Assembly: GCF_003287935.1 (NCBI RefSeq)
Contig: NZ_CP030287.1
Span: 2,570,267-2,634,266 of the forward strand
DNA length: 64,000 bases
Reading direction: 5' to 3'
Origin: Streptomyces sp. ICC1
Lineage (GTDB): Bacteria; Actinomycetota; Actinomycetes; Streptomycetales; Streptomycetaceae
Below are positions 1 to 9,360 of this stretch, in pieces (position 1 is the first letter of the stretch; every line of letters starts with the position of its first letter). Position numbers and translations under genes: made by a program. Under the pieces are notes generated by a model. That model was not told where the DNA came from. It did no database searches and worked only from the letters and a program-made list of their open reading frames with translations.

Positions 1-616
1 CCGCGATGGCGTCGACGACGTACTTTGCCTCCTGGATCGACGCGGCATGGGCGTGATGGTGGCGCTGACCGAGGAGTTCCTCGATGGGCCTGGTCCGGAC
101 GAGCCTGAGCAGATGGTTGGTGTAGTTCGCCAGGCTGCGCCGGACTTTGGCGATCTTCGTGGCGAGGTCCGCCCCGGTCAGGGAACCGTTCAGGATGCCT
201 TCACGGGTCCGGTCCAGGAGCATCGTGATCTCGTGGACTCCGCCGGCCTCCCGCAGGCGCTCATAGACCAGGAGCGCCGCCCCGCTGGTGGGGTTGAAGA
301 CATAGCGCTGGTCGTGGGCCTTGAGCCGCAGCGGCTCCAGCAGCTGGAGCCTGGTGAAGACATGGAAGCGTGCATCGAACTCGTCGGCGGAGGCCACTGA
401 CTCGCATGCCTGGGAGATCTCCGCGCGGCTGAGGCCGTTCTCGGAGCCGGAGTCCCCGAACACATCTCGAATCGCCTCGGCGATGCGCAGCGCCACCGGA
501 TCGGCGGTTACCGCGCCGGCCGTGGCGGCCACTGGCGCGACGAACGGCGGTATGTGCTGGAGACCATCGGCACTGTCCTCTAGTTGCGCGGAGAACAGAT
601 CAGGCTGATCCGACAA
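1..616 (-). CDS. Partial gene, possible JetA/kleisin-like subunit (Wadjet/MksF type)
   Basis: About 205 codons are visible; the gene runs off the left edge. I place the start at TTG 616 because the frame closes just upstream and a GTGAGGGGGG ribosome site precedes it. The protein opens with an acidic tail (MSDQPDLFSAQLEDS). A winged-helix-like block follows at about residues 38-110, containing SRAEISQACESV and QRYVFNPTSG, then long amphipathic helices. An N-terminal winged helix followed by a helical arm is the layout of kleisin-like subunits of bacterial SMC complexes, including JetA of Wadjet. That assignment is inference from layout only, since no diagnostic catalytic motif exists. Partner genes (JetB, JetC, JetD) would lie outside the window to the left. 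Confidence 0.5.
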   Translation of the reverse strand, partial: MSDQPDLFSAQLEDSADGLQHIPPFVAPVAATAGAVTADPVALRIAEAIRDVFGDSGSENGLSRAEISQACESVASADEFDARFHVFTRLQLLEPLRLKAHDQRYVFNPTSGAALLVYERLREAGGVHEITMLLDRTREGILNGSLTGADLATKIAKVRRSLANYTNHLLRLVRTRPIEELLGQRHHHAHAASIQEAKYVVDAIA

Positions 617-744
617 GCGCCCCCCTCACTCCCCCGCCCCGGACCTATCGACCAAGCATGACTGTCGATGGCGTCAACGCGCCCGGAAACGAGCCAACTT
701 GTACTTGCTCATCACCAGGCGGCCCTTCACCCGAGCCCGCACGA

Positions 745-1010
745 TCGTCACGATCTCGAGATACGCCGTCGCCCCTGAGGCCGCAGTCGCAGAGGATCTT
801 CCAGGTCTTCATGCGGGCGAAGACGCGCTCGACGCGGGCTGGCTCGAACCTGCTTGTGGGACTTGTTGTGGTCCTCCTACCAGGCCGGGAGCCTGGTCTG
901 GCCGCGCTCGCGGCGGTGCGGGATGACGAGTCCGGTTCCCGGGTAGCCGCCGTCGGCGATCGTGAGGGTCTTGCCGACGGCGGCCTTGGCGCCGGACTGT
1001 AGCCTCGCGG
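745..1010 (-). pseudogene. Remnant of an IS5-family (DDE_Tnp_4 type) transposase
   Basis: Two collinear blocks in different frames match the C-terminal half of this transposase family. The first is IADGGYPGTGLVIPHRRERG, ending at an in-frame TAG in the AW*EDHNKSHKQ block. The second, RVERVFARMKTWKILCDC, is at 762-836 in another frame. The gene is therefore dead, with one stop and one frameshift. Nothing upstream of about 1010 aligns convincingly. It is the same broad family as the intact transposase at 28133-28972. Confidence 0.75.
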
Positions 1011-1129
1011 GCCTCCAACCGGCCATGAATGTCCGCAGCGCCTCGACCCGCCAAGGACCATAGGCGTTCTCACATGATCTGCGGCAATCACAAGCACCTT
1101 GCAGGATGCCAGTTCAGGCATGCTCCCCT

Positions 1130-1700
1130 CCCCGGGACTGCCTCATTCCATAAGCAGGACCACAGGTCAGAGCCGCATTGCTGCCGCAGTATCAATGAGA
1201 ACTCATAACACGGCTCTGACCAGAAATAACAAGCGCGCATGGCCACAGGCTCCGCCGTCACCTACAGGCGTGTCACCACATACACAACAACACCAAGATC
1301 AATCCCACACAACGACGAAACCCCAGACCAGCACCACGAACAACCAAACCGAACACCACCACAGAGCACTCGGCCACGACCATCGGCACCCGCCCAACCC
1401 GACCGTAATCCCAGGCCAAACAGTGAAACACCAGGCCATAACAGCCCCGCTACCACCCACCTAGCGCTCCGTCACACCTGCGCTTCGCTCCGGACGGGTT
1501 CGGGTCTCGCTCCGCCCCACCCCGAACGGCCCGCTGCGCAGGCCTCAATGACCTCGTTTCACAAGGTCCGGGCCTACGGCCCGTGGGGCGGGTCCGCTCC
1601 GCTCCCCATCCCAGAGCCCTTCCGGCTCCTCAGGGCCACCCTGCTCAGCATCAGCACGGTCTTGTGCAGCTATCCCCACATGACCAGACTTCTGACTGGC
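1130..1700. other. Intergenic stretch: A/C-rich tract, then short-hairpin-rich DNA
   Basis: No convincing gene. From about 1240 to 1460 the + strand is strikingly rich in A and C and almost free of G/T runs, unlike the rest of the window. From about 1465 to 1640 the composition changes to many small palindromes with tiny loops, such as GGGCCTACGGCCC, TGCGCA and GGCC pairs. The open frames across this stretch have no ribosome site or recognisable protein. Confidence 0.4.
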
Positions 1701-1728
1701 CATCTTGAAGGCTCACTCTGGGGGCGGC

Positions 1729-2445
1729 GTGAACACAGAAACTCTGCTTGGGCTCGGCTCAGCACTCTTCGGCGGCTCCGCCGTAGCCTTCGTCAACCAC
1801 CTCGGGACTCGGGAGAAGGGCAAAGCTGAGGCCGACAAACTCCGTGCAGAAGCCGAGCAAATCCGGTTTCAGACCTCCACACACATGAGCACTGGGCTGA
1901 GCATCGACCCGAAAACCGAGATCCCCGCATGGCAAGTGACCGGAGACAGGGCATTCGAGGACTACGAGGCCCTCCTCGACTCCGAGGTCACGCGCCATGC
2001 CGGCTGCAGCGCCCGGATCGACGCAATGCCAAGGGCCCGGGGCTTCGCCACACTCATGCAGTCCGTCGACGCCACGCCATTTCGCGGACAACGGCTCCGT
2101 ATGACCGCCTGGGTCAGGACCGAGAGCGTCCGGAAAGCCGCGATCTGGATGCGGGTGGACGGGCCCGACGGCAACATGCTCGCATTCGACAACATGTCCA
2201 ACCGGCCGATCAAAGGAACTACAGGCTGGTGTCAGTACAGCATCGTTCTGAACGTCACCTCCGAAAGCCTGATGCTCGCGTTCGGCTTCATGCTCTCCGG
2301 TCGAGGCCGAGTCTGGGCAGACGATTTCTCCTTCGAAGAGGTGGGCCTTGAGGTACCCACGACGCAGACCACACCAGCCGGCTACGAATTCCTGGCAACT
2401 CCGCAGAACCTCGGCTTCGACGATCCCGTTGGCCTACTCAGCTGA
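1729..2445 (+). CDS. Membrane-anchored protein with jelly-roll-like (carbohydrate-binding-type) domain
   Basis: I chose GTG 1729, preceded by GGGGGCGG, over an in-frame TTG at 1705. The N-terminus has one hydrophobic segment (LLGLGSALFGGSAVAFV, about residues 5-21), then a charged coiled stretch (REKGKAEADKLRAEAEQIR). The C-terminal half, about residues 75-205, has the beta-sandwich signature seen beside many AraC and DinB proteins: RLRMTAWVRTE, AIWMRVDGPDG and a terminal GRVWADDFSFEEV. The function is unknown; a ligand-binding domain tethered to the membrane is the simplest reading. No operon partner is visible. Confidence 0.7.
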   Translation: MNTETLLGLGSALFGGSAVAFVNHLGTREKGKAEADKLRAEAEQIRFQTSTHMSTGLSIDPKTEIPAWQVTGDRAFEDYEALLDSEVTRHAGCSARIDAMPRARGFATLMQSVDATPFRGQRLRMTAWVRTESVRKAAIWMRVDGPDGNMLAFDNMSNRPIKGTTGWCQYSIVLNVTSESLMLAFGFMLSGRGRVWADDFSFEEVGLEVPTTQTTPAGYEFLATPQNLGFDDPVGLLS

Positions 2446-2689
2446 CCGGCGTTGAACCACTGCTGCCCGCGCAGACACCAACCCACCACCCGCACACAAC
2501 AAGTCCTTTGGCGACGCCTGCCGTGCCGCCCAGGACCGACAGGACGAAGTCCGCCTGCACCAGACCCAGGTCGCCCGCCCGCCAGGCGGCCGCGAGCAGC
2601 ACACCGGTCACCAGCAGGCCCTCGACCGCGATCCGGTCCCGGCCCGACAGCGCCCACCAGGCCGCCCGTACCCGGTCCACGCGCGCCCA
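2438..2689 (-). CDS. Possible small two-helix membrane protein or fragment of one
   Basis: A leftward frame encodes two hydrophobic helices (VEGLLVTGVLLAAAW and FVLSVLGGTAGVAKGLVVCGWWV) behind a basic, Trp-rich start. This resembles the tail of plasmid-type membrane proteins, but I cannot name a family. The start is uncertain: the frame stays open to 2917, TTG 2689 and GTG 2680 are options, and none has a good ribosome site. It overlaps the end of the preceding + gene by 8 bp. It may be a relic. Confidence 0.3.
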   Translation of the reverse strand, partial: WARVDRVRAAWWALSGRDRIAVEGLLVTGVLLAAAWRAGDLGLVQADFVLSVLGGTAGVAKGLVVCGWWVGVCAGSSGSTPVS

Positions 2690-2730
2690 CAAGCCCCGCC
2701 ATATCCGTCTTGACAGATCGGAGGTACCCC

Positions 2731-2859
2731 ATGCCCCGCAAACCGCGCACCCCCTGCCGGATTCCCGGGTGTCCCGAGCAGACCCGGGCCCGCGGAGGTC
2801 CGCGACGGTCCGTGAGGCTGTGGCCGTTGACTGCATCAACAGTTTCGTACGCAAGGTGA
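2731..2859 (+). CDS. Short Cys-containing peptide, probably a truncated phage-type gene
   Basis: ATG 2731 follows a good GGAGG ribosome site (GATCGGAGGTACCCC). The 42-residue product starts MPRKPRTPCRIPGCPEQTRA, the CxxxxC pattern of small zinc-binding proteins that sit next to HNH endonucleases in actinophages. After about 20 residues the sequence loses sense, so this is probably a truncated relic. Confidence 0.3.
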   Translation: MPRKPRTPCRIPGCPEQTRARGGPRRSVRLWPLTASTVSYAR

Positions 2860-3099
2860 AGTGACTGTCGGATGACACACACCCACCATGACCAGCAGAA
2901 AGGGTCAAACTGCCCACCCGAAGGGGCGAGGGCTGCGAGATGGACGCGGACGGGAATGTTCAACCGCACTGCCGTCCGCGCCATCGGATCAAGACCCGTG
3001 GAGAGATTGGAGCCGCGGGTGCCCCGTTCTGAGCATGAAAGGACCTGCCAGAACGGGACCCAACCCGTGCCAGGCGGCACCACCTACCGCTGAGGAAGC

Positions 3100-3507
3100 G
3101 TGAAGAGAGGCCGGGGCTGGATCGTCTGTGGCTGGGCCGGCCCCGAGCACCGTTTGGACTTCGACAAAGACTGGGACTGCCCCTGGCCCCTGGACTGGCA
3201 GCGCCGCTACCGCGTGCTCGCCGACCTGGTCGACGCCGACGGGCAGCTGCCCGACATTGCCCCGGGCGTCGTCTTCGACGGCGACGACGTCGGCAAGTGG
3301 CTCCAACAGCAAAAGCAGCCGGCCACCTGGGCACGGCTGCTGCCACCGAGCCAACACCGCGGCCCCGCACCCGGCGGTCCAAGCCCGACGGCAAGGCCGC
3401 CGGTGCCGCTACACGCGACTCAGGCACGGAGATTCCCACGCAGACTCCCGTCAACGCCTGACCTTGCCGGTTCACCCGGGCGGGTACTACTCGCCGGAAG
3501 CGCCTGA
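3100..3507 (+). pseudogene. Fragment of a helicase-associated (HA) repeat protein
   Basis: GTG 3100 follows GAGGAAGC. Residues 20-85 match the HA repeat common at the C-termini of Streptomyces DEAD/DEAH-type helicases: LDFDKDWDCPWPLDWQRRYR, LPDIAPGVVFDGDDVGKWL and QQKQPATWARLLPP. Normally several such repeats follow a helicase core. Here only one is present and the sequence turns into Pro/Arg-rich nonsense after about residue 88, consistent with a frameshift. I read it as a stranded fragment, not a working protein. Confidence 0.55.
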
Positions 3508-3539
3508 GGTCGCGCATACTCGTCTGGCCTTGCCAGCAG

Positions 3540-4550
3540 TCAGGACACCGGTACTGGGGGTACTGGCAGATCCGCCCCGCTGTTCCCGGAACCCTGCACG
3601 CGATACCGGCCACCCCCGATCGGCACGGACCGACCCCGCATTACCGCTGCAACGCCATCAGACCAACGTGTCTGATCCGACCACTCCACCCCCACCAGGT
3701 CCACGTCGGTCAGGTCCACGTCAGTCAGGTCCGCTTCGGTCAGGTCCGCTTCGGTCAGGTTCGCGCCGTTCAGGTCCGCGTCGGTCAGGTCCGCACCGTT
3801 CAGGTTCGCACCGCGCAGTTTCGCGCCGCGCAGTTTCGCGAAGCGCAGGTCCGCGCCGGTCAGGTCCGCGCCGTTCAGGTCCGCACCGTTCAGGTCCGCA
3901 CCGCGCAGTTTCGCGCCGCGCAGTTTCGCGCCGCGCAGGTCCGCGTCGCGCAGCTCCCCGCGGATCAGGTCCGCGCCGTTCAGGTGCGCGCCGCGCAGGT
4001 TCGCGTCGGTCAGGTGCGTGCGGGTCAGGTCCGCGCCGTTCAGGTTCGCGTAGCGCAGTTTCGCGTCGCGCAGGTCCCCGTGGGACAGGTCCGCGCTGGT
4101 CAGATCCGCGCCGGTCAGATTCGCGCCATTCAGGTTCACGTAGCGCAGATTCGCGTCGCGCAGGTACGCGCCGGTCAGGTTCGCGCCGGTCAGATCCGCG
4201 CCGGTCAGATGCGCGAGGATCAGGTCCGCGCCGTTCAGGTTCGCGTAGCGCAGTTTCGCGCCGTTCAGGTCCGCGCCCCGCAGGTCCGCGTAGCGCAGGT
4301 CCGCGCGGATCAGTTCCGCGCCGTTCAGGTCCGCGCCGCGCAGGTACGCATCGCGCAGTTTCGCGCCGCGCAGGTCCGCGCCGCGCAGTTGCGCGCCGTG
4401 CAGGTCCGCGCCGCGCAGGGACTGGCGCCGAGCGCCGCCAGTCAGAAGTACCCGAGTCCACCAGTTGGAGGCCTGAATGCGCAGCCAGGGACGGGAAGGG
4501 CTGGCAGCTACGGCAAGCCGACCAAGGAAGGTGTCAGAGCGCGTCCTCAT
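3540..4550 (-). CDS. Pentapeptide-repeat protein
   Basis: This 336-residue protein consists, from about residue 42 to 285, of nearly unbroken A(D/N)LxG-type pentapeptides (LRGADLHGAQLRGADL and so on, close to 50 units). They should fold as a right-handed quadrilateral beta-helix. Family members include DNA-mimic gyrase inhibitors or protectors (MfpA, Qnr), but most are of unknown role and nothing here singles out gyrase. The repeat is so regular that the DNA shows a 15-bp period. A short basic N-terminus and a Trp-containing tail (VGVEWSDQTRW) cap the solenoid. The start overlaps the end of the upstream membrane-protein gene by 17 bp, so the two are probably co-translated. Confidence 0.85.
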   Translation of the reverse strand: MRTRSDTFLGRLAVAASPSRPWLRIQASNWWTRVLLTGGARRQSLRGADLHGAQLRGADLRGAKLRDAYLRGADLNGAELIRADLRYADLRGADLNGAKLRYANLNGADLILAHLTGADLTGANLTGAYLRDANLRYVNLNGANLTGADLTSADLSHGDLRDAKLRYANLNGADLTRTHLTDANLRGAHLNGADLIRGELRDADLRGAKLRGAKLRGADLNGADLNGADLTGADLRFAKLRGAKLRGANLNGADLTDADLNGANLTEADLTEADLTDVDLTDVDLVGVEWSDQTRWSDGVAAVMRGRSVPIGGGRYRVQGSGNSGADLPVPPVPVS

Positions 4551-4902
4551 GGACCTCCCCCTCCCCGGGCACAGGCGGCAGCGGCGGGGCTACGGCAGCC
4601 TGAGGGCGGCGTCGGCGCCGCGGTTCGACCTCTACACCGGAGAGGAGGCCCCGGATCGTAGCGGGGGCACCGATGCCGAAGATGAAGGCTGGCCACGGCC
4701 CACTGATCTGACTATGTGCGGCGGCGGCCACCAAGGATCCCAGCATGAGCCCGGCGGCCACAACAAACAGCCGCGGCCCCAGTTCGCCTTCCTTACGCCA
4801 CGGCCAGGTGTATCCCGCCGACACGACAGCTGCAGACAGGGAGAACACCGAGGCCGCTCCACCGCCAGCCAAGCCCCACATTGCCGCCTGCCACCACGTC
4901 AT
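4534..4902 (-). CDS. Small membrane protein upstream of the pentapeptide-repeat gene
   Basis: I chose ATG 4902 (MTWWQAAMWGL), which has GGAG just upstream; an in-frame TTG at 4923 is the alternative. Three hydrophobic segments are visible: WGLAGGGAASVFSLSAAVV, LFVVAAGLMLGSLVAAAA and WPAFIFGIGAPATI. A charged, Pro-rich C-terminal tail follows. Its stop overlaps the pentapeptide-repeat start, so the pair forms a two-gene operon. Function unknown. Confidence 0.65.
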   Translation of the reverse strand: MTWWQAAMWGLAGGGAASVFSLSAAVVSAGYTWPWRKEGELGPRLFVVAAGLMLGSLVAAAAHSQISGPWPAFIFGIGAPATIRGLLSGVEVEPRRRRRPQAAVAPPLPPVPGEGEVHEDAL

Positions 4903-4924
4903 GCTCCAACGATAGCCACCCAAG

Positions 4925-5508
4925 GCAGCTATTTGCAGGGCCAGTTAGAAAATGCGCCAAACGCCCAGGGCTGCAGGCGACACGGGGTGTGAAGTACATG
5001 TATCCGCTGCGGTTCGGCAGGCGCCGAGGTGAGAACGCTGTCACCAGGCCACCAAGGGGTAAGCGCTGGAAAATGAGGGTCTGCCGATACTTGTCCCGGA
5101 CACGGCTTTTCCGGAGGTCGGCAGGTCGAGAACACCCGCCGGGAATCAACATCGGGAAGCGGGGGTGTTGACGAACTCACTAGCCGGCCACTTGTACCCT
5201 GGTGTCCGACCTACGAGGCCGTCCTCCACCACTTGGCCACGCCGACACGCACCCACCGGGCCCGGGCGAGAGCCGCGGCGTGTGGTCCAGCCAGCGGAAA
5301 GGGCCCCGAAGGCGTCGCTGACCCTGGGGGCGGATTCCTGGCCGCCTACTCGGACCCTGTGTTCACCTTGATCATTTGCCCTGCGTTCGGGGTGTGCGCC
5401 TCGGTACGATCAGCCCCTGGATGATCCGCATCCACCTCGACCTCCCGCCCGCCGACGCGCTAGTCCGACGCCGGCGGTCGACACCAGACCGAGAGTTCAC
5501 GCAGATAG
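4925..5508. other. About 580 bp without a recognisable gene
   Basis: I see no frame with a ribosome site and sensible protein sequence on either strand. A TTGACG at about 5168 could be a -35 element, but no matching gene start follows within a normal distance. Confidence 0.4.
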
Positions 5509-5520
5509 GGAAGCCACCCC

Positions 5521-6210
5521 TTGATCTTCGAAGACGCGAAGCGCTCCTTAGAGCGGAAACTCCACGTCCAGGAGTACCGCCACACCCCCCTGATCGACGG
5601 GTACGAGGACGCGGAAAAGCTGTACAAGCACTTCCGAGCCCACCTGGACATGGTGAGTGCATGCCTGAAGTCGCTGACGTCCTACGAGTTCGGGGGTCAG
5701 TTCTTCCGGCAGGTCGCCGAGGTGCCGTTGCTGACGGCCGACCCGGAGACGACGGCGCTGAAGCGCGAGGACATGTACACGGACATCGCCCGGGTGGGCA
5801 CCAGCCTTAAGGCCGCTCTCCCGCCCGGTCCGCTCACCGCCACTGCCGCGGCCTTCTAGGCCGCCTATCTGACGATCGCCGCGTCCAAGGAGCGAATGAA
5901 CCTCGCCCTGACCGCGCAGCAGGAAGCGCTCGGGGAGCTGAAGAAGCGGGAGAAGTCCATTGACGAGGCGCGTCGCCGCGTGGCCGACCTGCGCTACGAC
6001 CTGGAAGCGGCACGGCAGTCCAGTGTCCCGAAGCCGGCCACGGACACAGCGCAGGCGGAGCAGGACTATGCCGACGCCTCGAAGACGGCTCTAGGCGCGA
6101 TGTCGGCTTTCAACGGCGATCAGGGCATCGGCGGGATCCTCCGCGGCATCTCCGTGGCCCACCATCAGTTCTCCGCGCAGGAAGCCGACGCTCTGAAGAA
6201 CCTCGGTTGA
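5521..6210 (+). pseudogene. Coiled-coil protein gene split by an in-frame TAG
   Basis: The frame from TTG 5521 runs to TAG 5857-5859, then continues in the same frame (AAYLTIAASKERMNLALTAQQ) to a stop at 6210. Sequence character is continuous across the stop, so this is one gene of about 229 codons with a nonsense mutation, not two genes. Both halves are charged and helical (AKRSLERKLHVQEYRHTPLI, LGELKKREKSIDEARRRVADL). The start is weak, with AGGGAAGCC upstream. A curved-coil (BAR-like) fold is only a visual impression. ATG 5896 could restart a short C-terminal product. Confidence 0.6.
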
Positions 6211-6329
6211 TGTGCGACATCACGTGAGTTCCTCTGAGTTCCGGGACCCCGCTGCCTCCGAGGACGGGGAGGTCGAGGAGGGCTGAGGGTGCAGGTCCCG
6301 GCCGAGGTGCCGGCCGGGACCTGGGGGTG

Positions 6330-7800
6330 TCAGTCGGCCTGGTTGGCGGCTTGCTTGGGCAGGCAGAACATCAGGGCCCACATCAGGGCGAGGAGGCCGC
6401 CGACCCACCACAGCACGGTGACGAACGCGTCGCGGTTGACCGCGCCGTCGGGCGAACCGCGGGTGATGGCGAAGAACACCACGGCGGTGAGCGCGATGCC
6501 CAGGTGGATGGCGGTGTTGAACAGGCCCGAGGCCGAGCCTGCGTCCTCGTGCGGGACCCTGGCCAGTGACAGATCGGCGAGTGGGCCGGAGACCATGCCC
6601 AGGCCGAAGCCGATCAGTACCACCGGAGCGGTCATCGCCAGCAGGGTCAGGTCGGCCTGGTGGCTGCCGATCTGGAGCCCGTAGGCGATTATCGCAGCGG
6701 TCGCGATGAGGGCGCCGGCCTGCGGCAGACGGCGGGCGAAACGTCCGGCGGTCTTCGCCGCGATGGTCGCGCCGGCCAGTTCTCCCACGGAGAGCAGTAC
6801 GACGGCCGCGGCCGCCTCAAGCGGGCTCATGCCCAGTCCGCGCTGCAGGTACAGCGTCCAGGTCATGAAGAACAGGCCGCACAGCAGGCCGTGCATCAGG
6901 TCCGCGGCCATGCCCCCGGAGAACTGCCCGACCCGGAAGAGGAACAGGGTCACCAGCGGGGCGTTGCCCTGCCTGCGCCGCTGCTGGCGCAGGAAGACAC
7001 CGAGGACGAGGGCGCCGGCGGCGAGCATGGCGAAGCACCACAGCGGCCATCGGTGGGCGTGGCCCTCGGTGAGCGGGAAGAGGATCAGGACGATGGCCAG
7101 GCCGGACAGCAGCATCCCCCGGCAGGTCGAGTCGGTCGGCCTTACGGACGGTCGATTCGGGGATGACCTTGCGTCCGAGGAGGAGTACGGCCAGGCCGAC
7201 GGGCACGTTGACCAGGAAGATCGGCCGCCAAGACAGCCCGAACAGGTCGGCCTGGGTGAGCACGCCGCCCAGGACCGGGCCCAGGACGTTGGCGATGGCC
7301 AGGACGGCCCCGTACAGGCCGAACGCCTTGCTGCGGTTGTGGCCTTCGAAGGTGACGTGCATGGTCGCCAGGACCTGCGGGATCATCACGGCCACGCCGA
7401 CGCCCTGGAGCAGGCGGGCGCCGATCAGCTCGCCCGGGCTGGTGGCCAGGCCGCACAGCAGCGAGGCGCCGGTGAACACGAGGGTGCCGATCAGCAGGAT
7501 CCTGCGCCGGCCGTAGATGTCACCGAGCCGTCCGCCGGTGATCAGCCCGACGGCGACGGGCAGCGAATAGGCGGTGGTCAGCCACTGCACCGCGACCGGC
7601 CCGGCACCGGTCGACTCCTGGATCGCAGGCAGGGCGGTCAGGACGACGGACTGGTCGAGCATGTTCATCAGCTCGGCGGTCAGCAGAACCAGGAGGGCGA
7701 TCCAGGCTGCCAGGGCCATCTTCGAGGGTCGAGGTGATGGGTGGGTCGGGGTCTGGGTGGTGGTGTGCTCTGGCTCGTTGTCGAGCGCGGAGGAAGACAA
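6330..7800 (-). pseudogene. DHA2-type MFS drug efflux pump gene with a one-base frameshift
   Basis: The N-terminal part starts at TTG 7800, with AGGAG eight bases upstream. It encodes the first half of a 14-helix drug:proton antiporter, including the loop motif GGRLGDIYGRRR and MLDQSVVLTALPAIQ. The C-terminal half resumes in another frame at 7115 (MLLSGLAIVLILFPLTEG) and runs to 6330. The join lies in a run of five C on the + strand (7116-7120); four would restore one frame of roughly 490 codons. The change is either a genuine frameshift or a homopolymer sequencing error. No regulator gene sits next to it. Confidence 0.8.
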
Positions 7801-8087
7801 AACGGGAACTCCTGATCCAAAGGAATCGGGGAGCCCTGCCGACAGCCGCACCGGGGCCGAAAAACACCAAAGCCCGGGGCAGACGGCAGAGCTGCACCCG
7901 GGACAGAAAACTGCGGGGATGGGTGACGCAACTCAGGCCAGCGCGACGTCCGCCCCCGGACACGTGCGACAACACAGCACGCGGGGAACACGGACGACCA
8001 CATGGCCTGGTTAATAGGACGTCACCTCAAGATCGACACAGATGGAACAAGAACTCCGGTCACTGCCACCGACACCTAGGGCGTGTT

Positions 8088-8417
8088 TTAGAAGTTGCTG
8101 GTGTGCTGGGTGGGCCATCCGGGAAAGTCGCGGGCGGCCATCCAGATGGTGAGGTCACGGGCGATCTGGTCGATGCTGGTCACGGTGGCGACGTCGTGTT
8201 CGCGACGGGTGGTGTCGCGTCGGACGACCTCGTAGCCGCCTTCGTCCAAGACCGCGACCGAGGTGAACCACACCGGGTCGTCCTCGTCGGGCTGGATGAC
8301 GACGAAGGTGTTGTCCGAGTCGTTGAGGTCGTCGATCAGCATGAACAGCGCGTCCTCGGACGGGTCCTCGATGTGGTCGCCGCTCTCGCTCTCGGCCCGG
8401 TAGTACGCAGCCCCCAT
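8088..8417 (-). CDS. Passenger gene inside the IS5-type element; immunity-like unknown protein
   Basis: ATG 8417 follows a good GGGGAGA site. The 109-residue acidic protein has a compact alternating pattern (ALFMLIDDLNDSDNTFVVIQ, GGYEVVRRDTT, IARDLTIWMAARDFPGWP). Small single-domain proteins of this kind, often called hypothetical in Streptomyces, resemble Imm1-type immunity proteins in pattern, but I see no defining residue. The TAA stop (8088-8090) lies inside the left inverted repeat, so the gene travels with the element. Confidence 0.65.
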   Translation of the reverse strand: MGAAYYRAESESGDHIEDPSEDALFMLIDDLNDSDNTFVVIQPDEDDPVWFTSVAVLDEGGYEVVRRDTTRREHDVATVTSIDQIARDLTIWMAARDFPGWPTQHTSNF

Positions 8418-8490
8418 CGGCCCTGTCTCCCCTCAGCCCGCTGACCTGATCGCGGCCAGAATGACACGCGGGGCTGACACTTCAGGCAGG

Positions 8491-9360
8491 TCACAGCCAT
8501 TCGTTGATCGCGACGATGAGGACGGTCGCTTCGAAGCGGACCGCGAGCTTGTCGAACCGGGTGGCCACCGCCCGGTTCCGCTTCAGCCGGTTGATACCGC
8601 ACTCGACCGCGTGCCGGGCCTTGTAGTCCTCGCGGTCGAAGGCCGGAGGCCGCCCGCCGACCATGCCCCGCCGTTTGCGGTGGCCGGCCTGATCGGCCGG
8701 TTCCGGGATCGTGCAGCGGATCCCGCGCCGACGCAGATAGGCACGGTTCGCGCGCGACGAATACGCTTTATCGCCCCGCACCCGCAATGGACGGACCCGT
8801 GGCCGGCCCAGCCCGAGGCGAGGAACCCGGATGGCTTCCAAGACGGCCGTGAACTGCGGGCTGTCTCCCCACTGACCGGCTGTGACAAGCAGCGATAACG
8901 GCCTCTGCCCTTGTTCGCAGGCCAGGTGAATCTTCGTGGTCCAGCCTCCGCGCGACCGGCCCAGGCCATGGTCGTCGGGTTCGTCCTGGCGGCCGCCCGG
9001 CGGCTCCTTCTGAGCCTGGCCGTCGCGCCGGGCACCGGCCGCGTGCTGATGGGCCCTGCAGACCGTGGAGTCGACATTCACCTCCCAGGTGATCAGACCG
9101 GCCGCGTCCGCCCGTGCCTGCAACCCGGCCAACACCGCCGACCAGACACCATCGCGTTGCCAGCGGCGGAAGAGCCCATACACCGTCTGCCACGGACCGT
9201 ATTCGGCTGGCAGATCCCGCCACGGGGCACCGGTTCGCACCCGCCAGCGGATCCCATCGATCAACCGCCGCCGGCACACCGAAGGCCTGCCCAACACCGC
9301 GACCGGCAACAACGGCCCCAGCACCGCCCACTGGTCATCTGAAAGATCCCCTCGCCCCAC
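8491..9360 (-). CDS. IS5-family transposase (IS427-like), full length
   Basis: The 289-residue DDE transposase starts with the usual DUF4096-type helix region ([35 protein letters not shown]). The catalytic triad is visible: Asp in [14 protein letters not shown], Asp in RGDKAYSSR and Glu in [11 protein letters not shown]. It is one uninterrupted frame, unlike the neighbouring second copy. The GTG start at 9360 lies 54 bp inside the right inverted repeat. Length and motifs are intact, so the element may be active. Confidence 0.92.
   Translation of the reverse strand: MGRGDLSDDQWAVLGPLLPVAVLGRPSVCRRRLIDGIRWRVRTGAPWRDLPAEYGPWQTVYGLFRRWQRDGVWSAVLAGLQARADAAGLITWEVNVDSTVCRAHQHAAGARRDGQAQKEPPGGRQDEPDDHGLGRSRGGWTTKIHLACEQGQRPLSLLVTAGQWGDSPQFTAVLEAIRVPRLGLGRPRVRPLRVRGDKAYSSRANRAYLRRRGIRCTIPEPADQAGHRKRRGMVGGRPPAFDREDYKARHAVECGINRLKRNRAVATRFDKLAVRFEATVLIVAINEWL

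Noticed and set aside
1239..1829. Rightward open frame of 196 codons
   Set aside because: It crosses the A/C-rich and hairpin-rich tracts, has no ribosome site and overlaps the better-supported gene at 1729.
2707..2716. TTGACA as a -35 promoter element
   Set aside because: It lies only about 20 bp before the ATG it would serve, overlapping the ribosome site.
3720..4430. Regular short repeats that could suggest a CRISPR array or DNA satellite
   Set aside because: The 15-bp period follows pentapeptide codons in a single long frame; there are no spacers.
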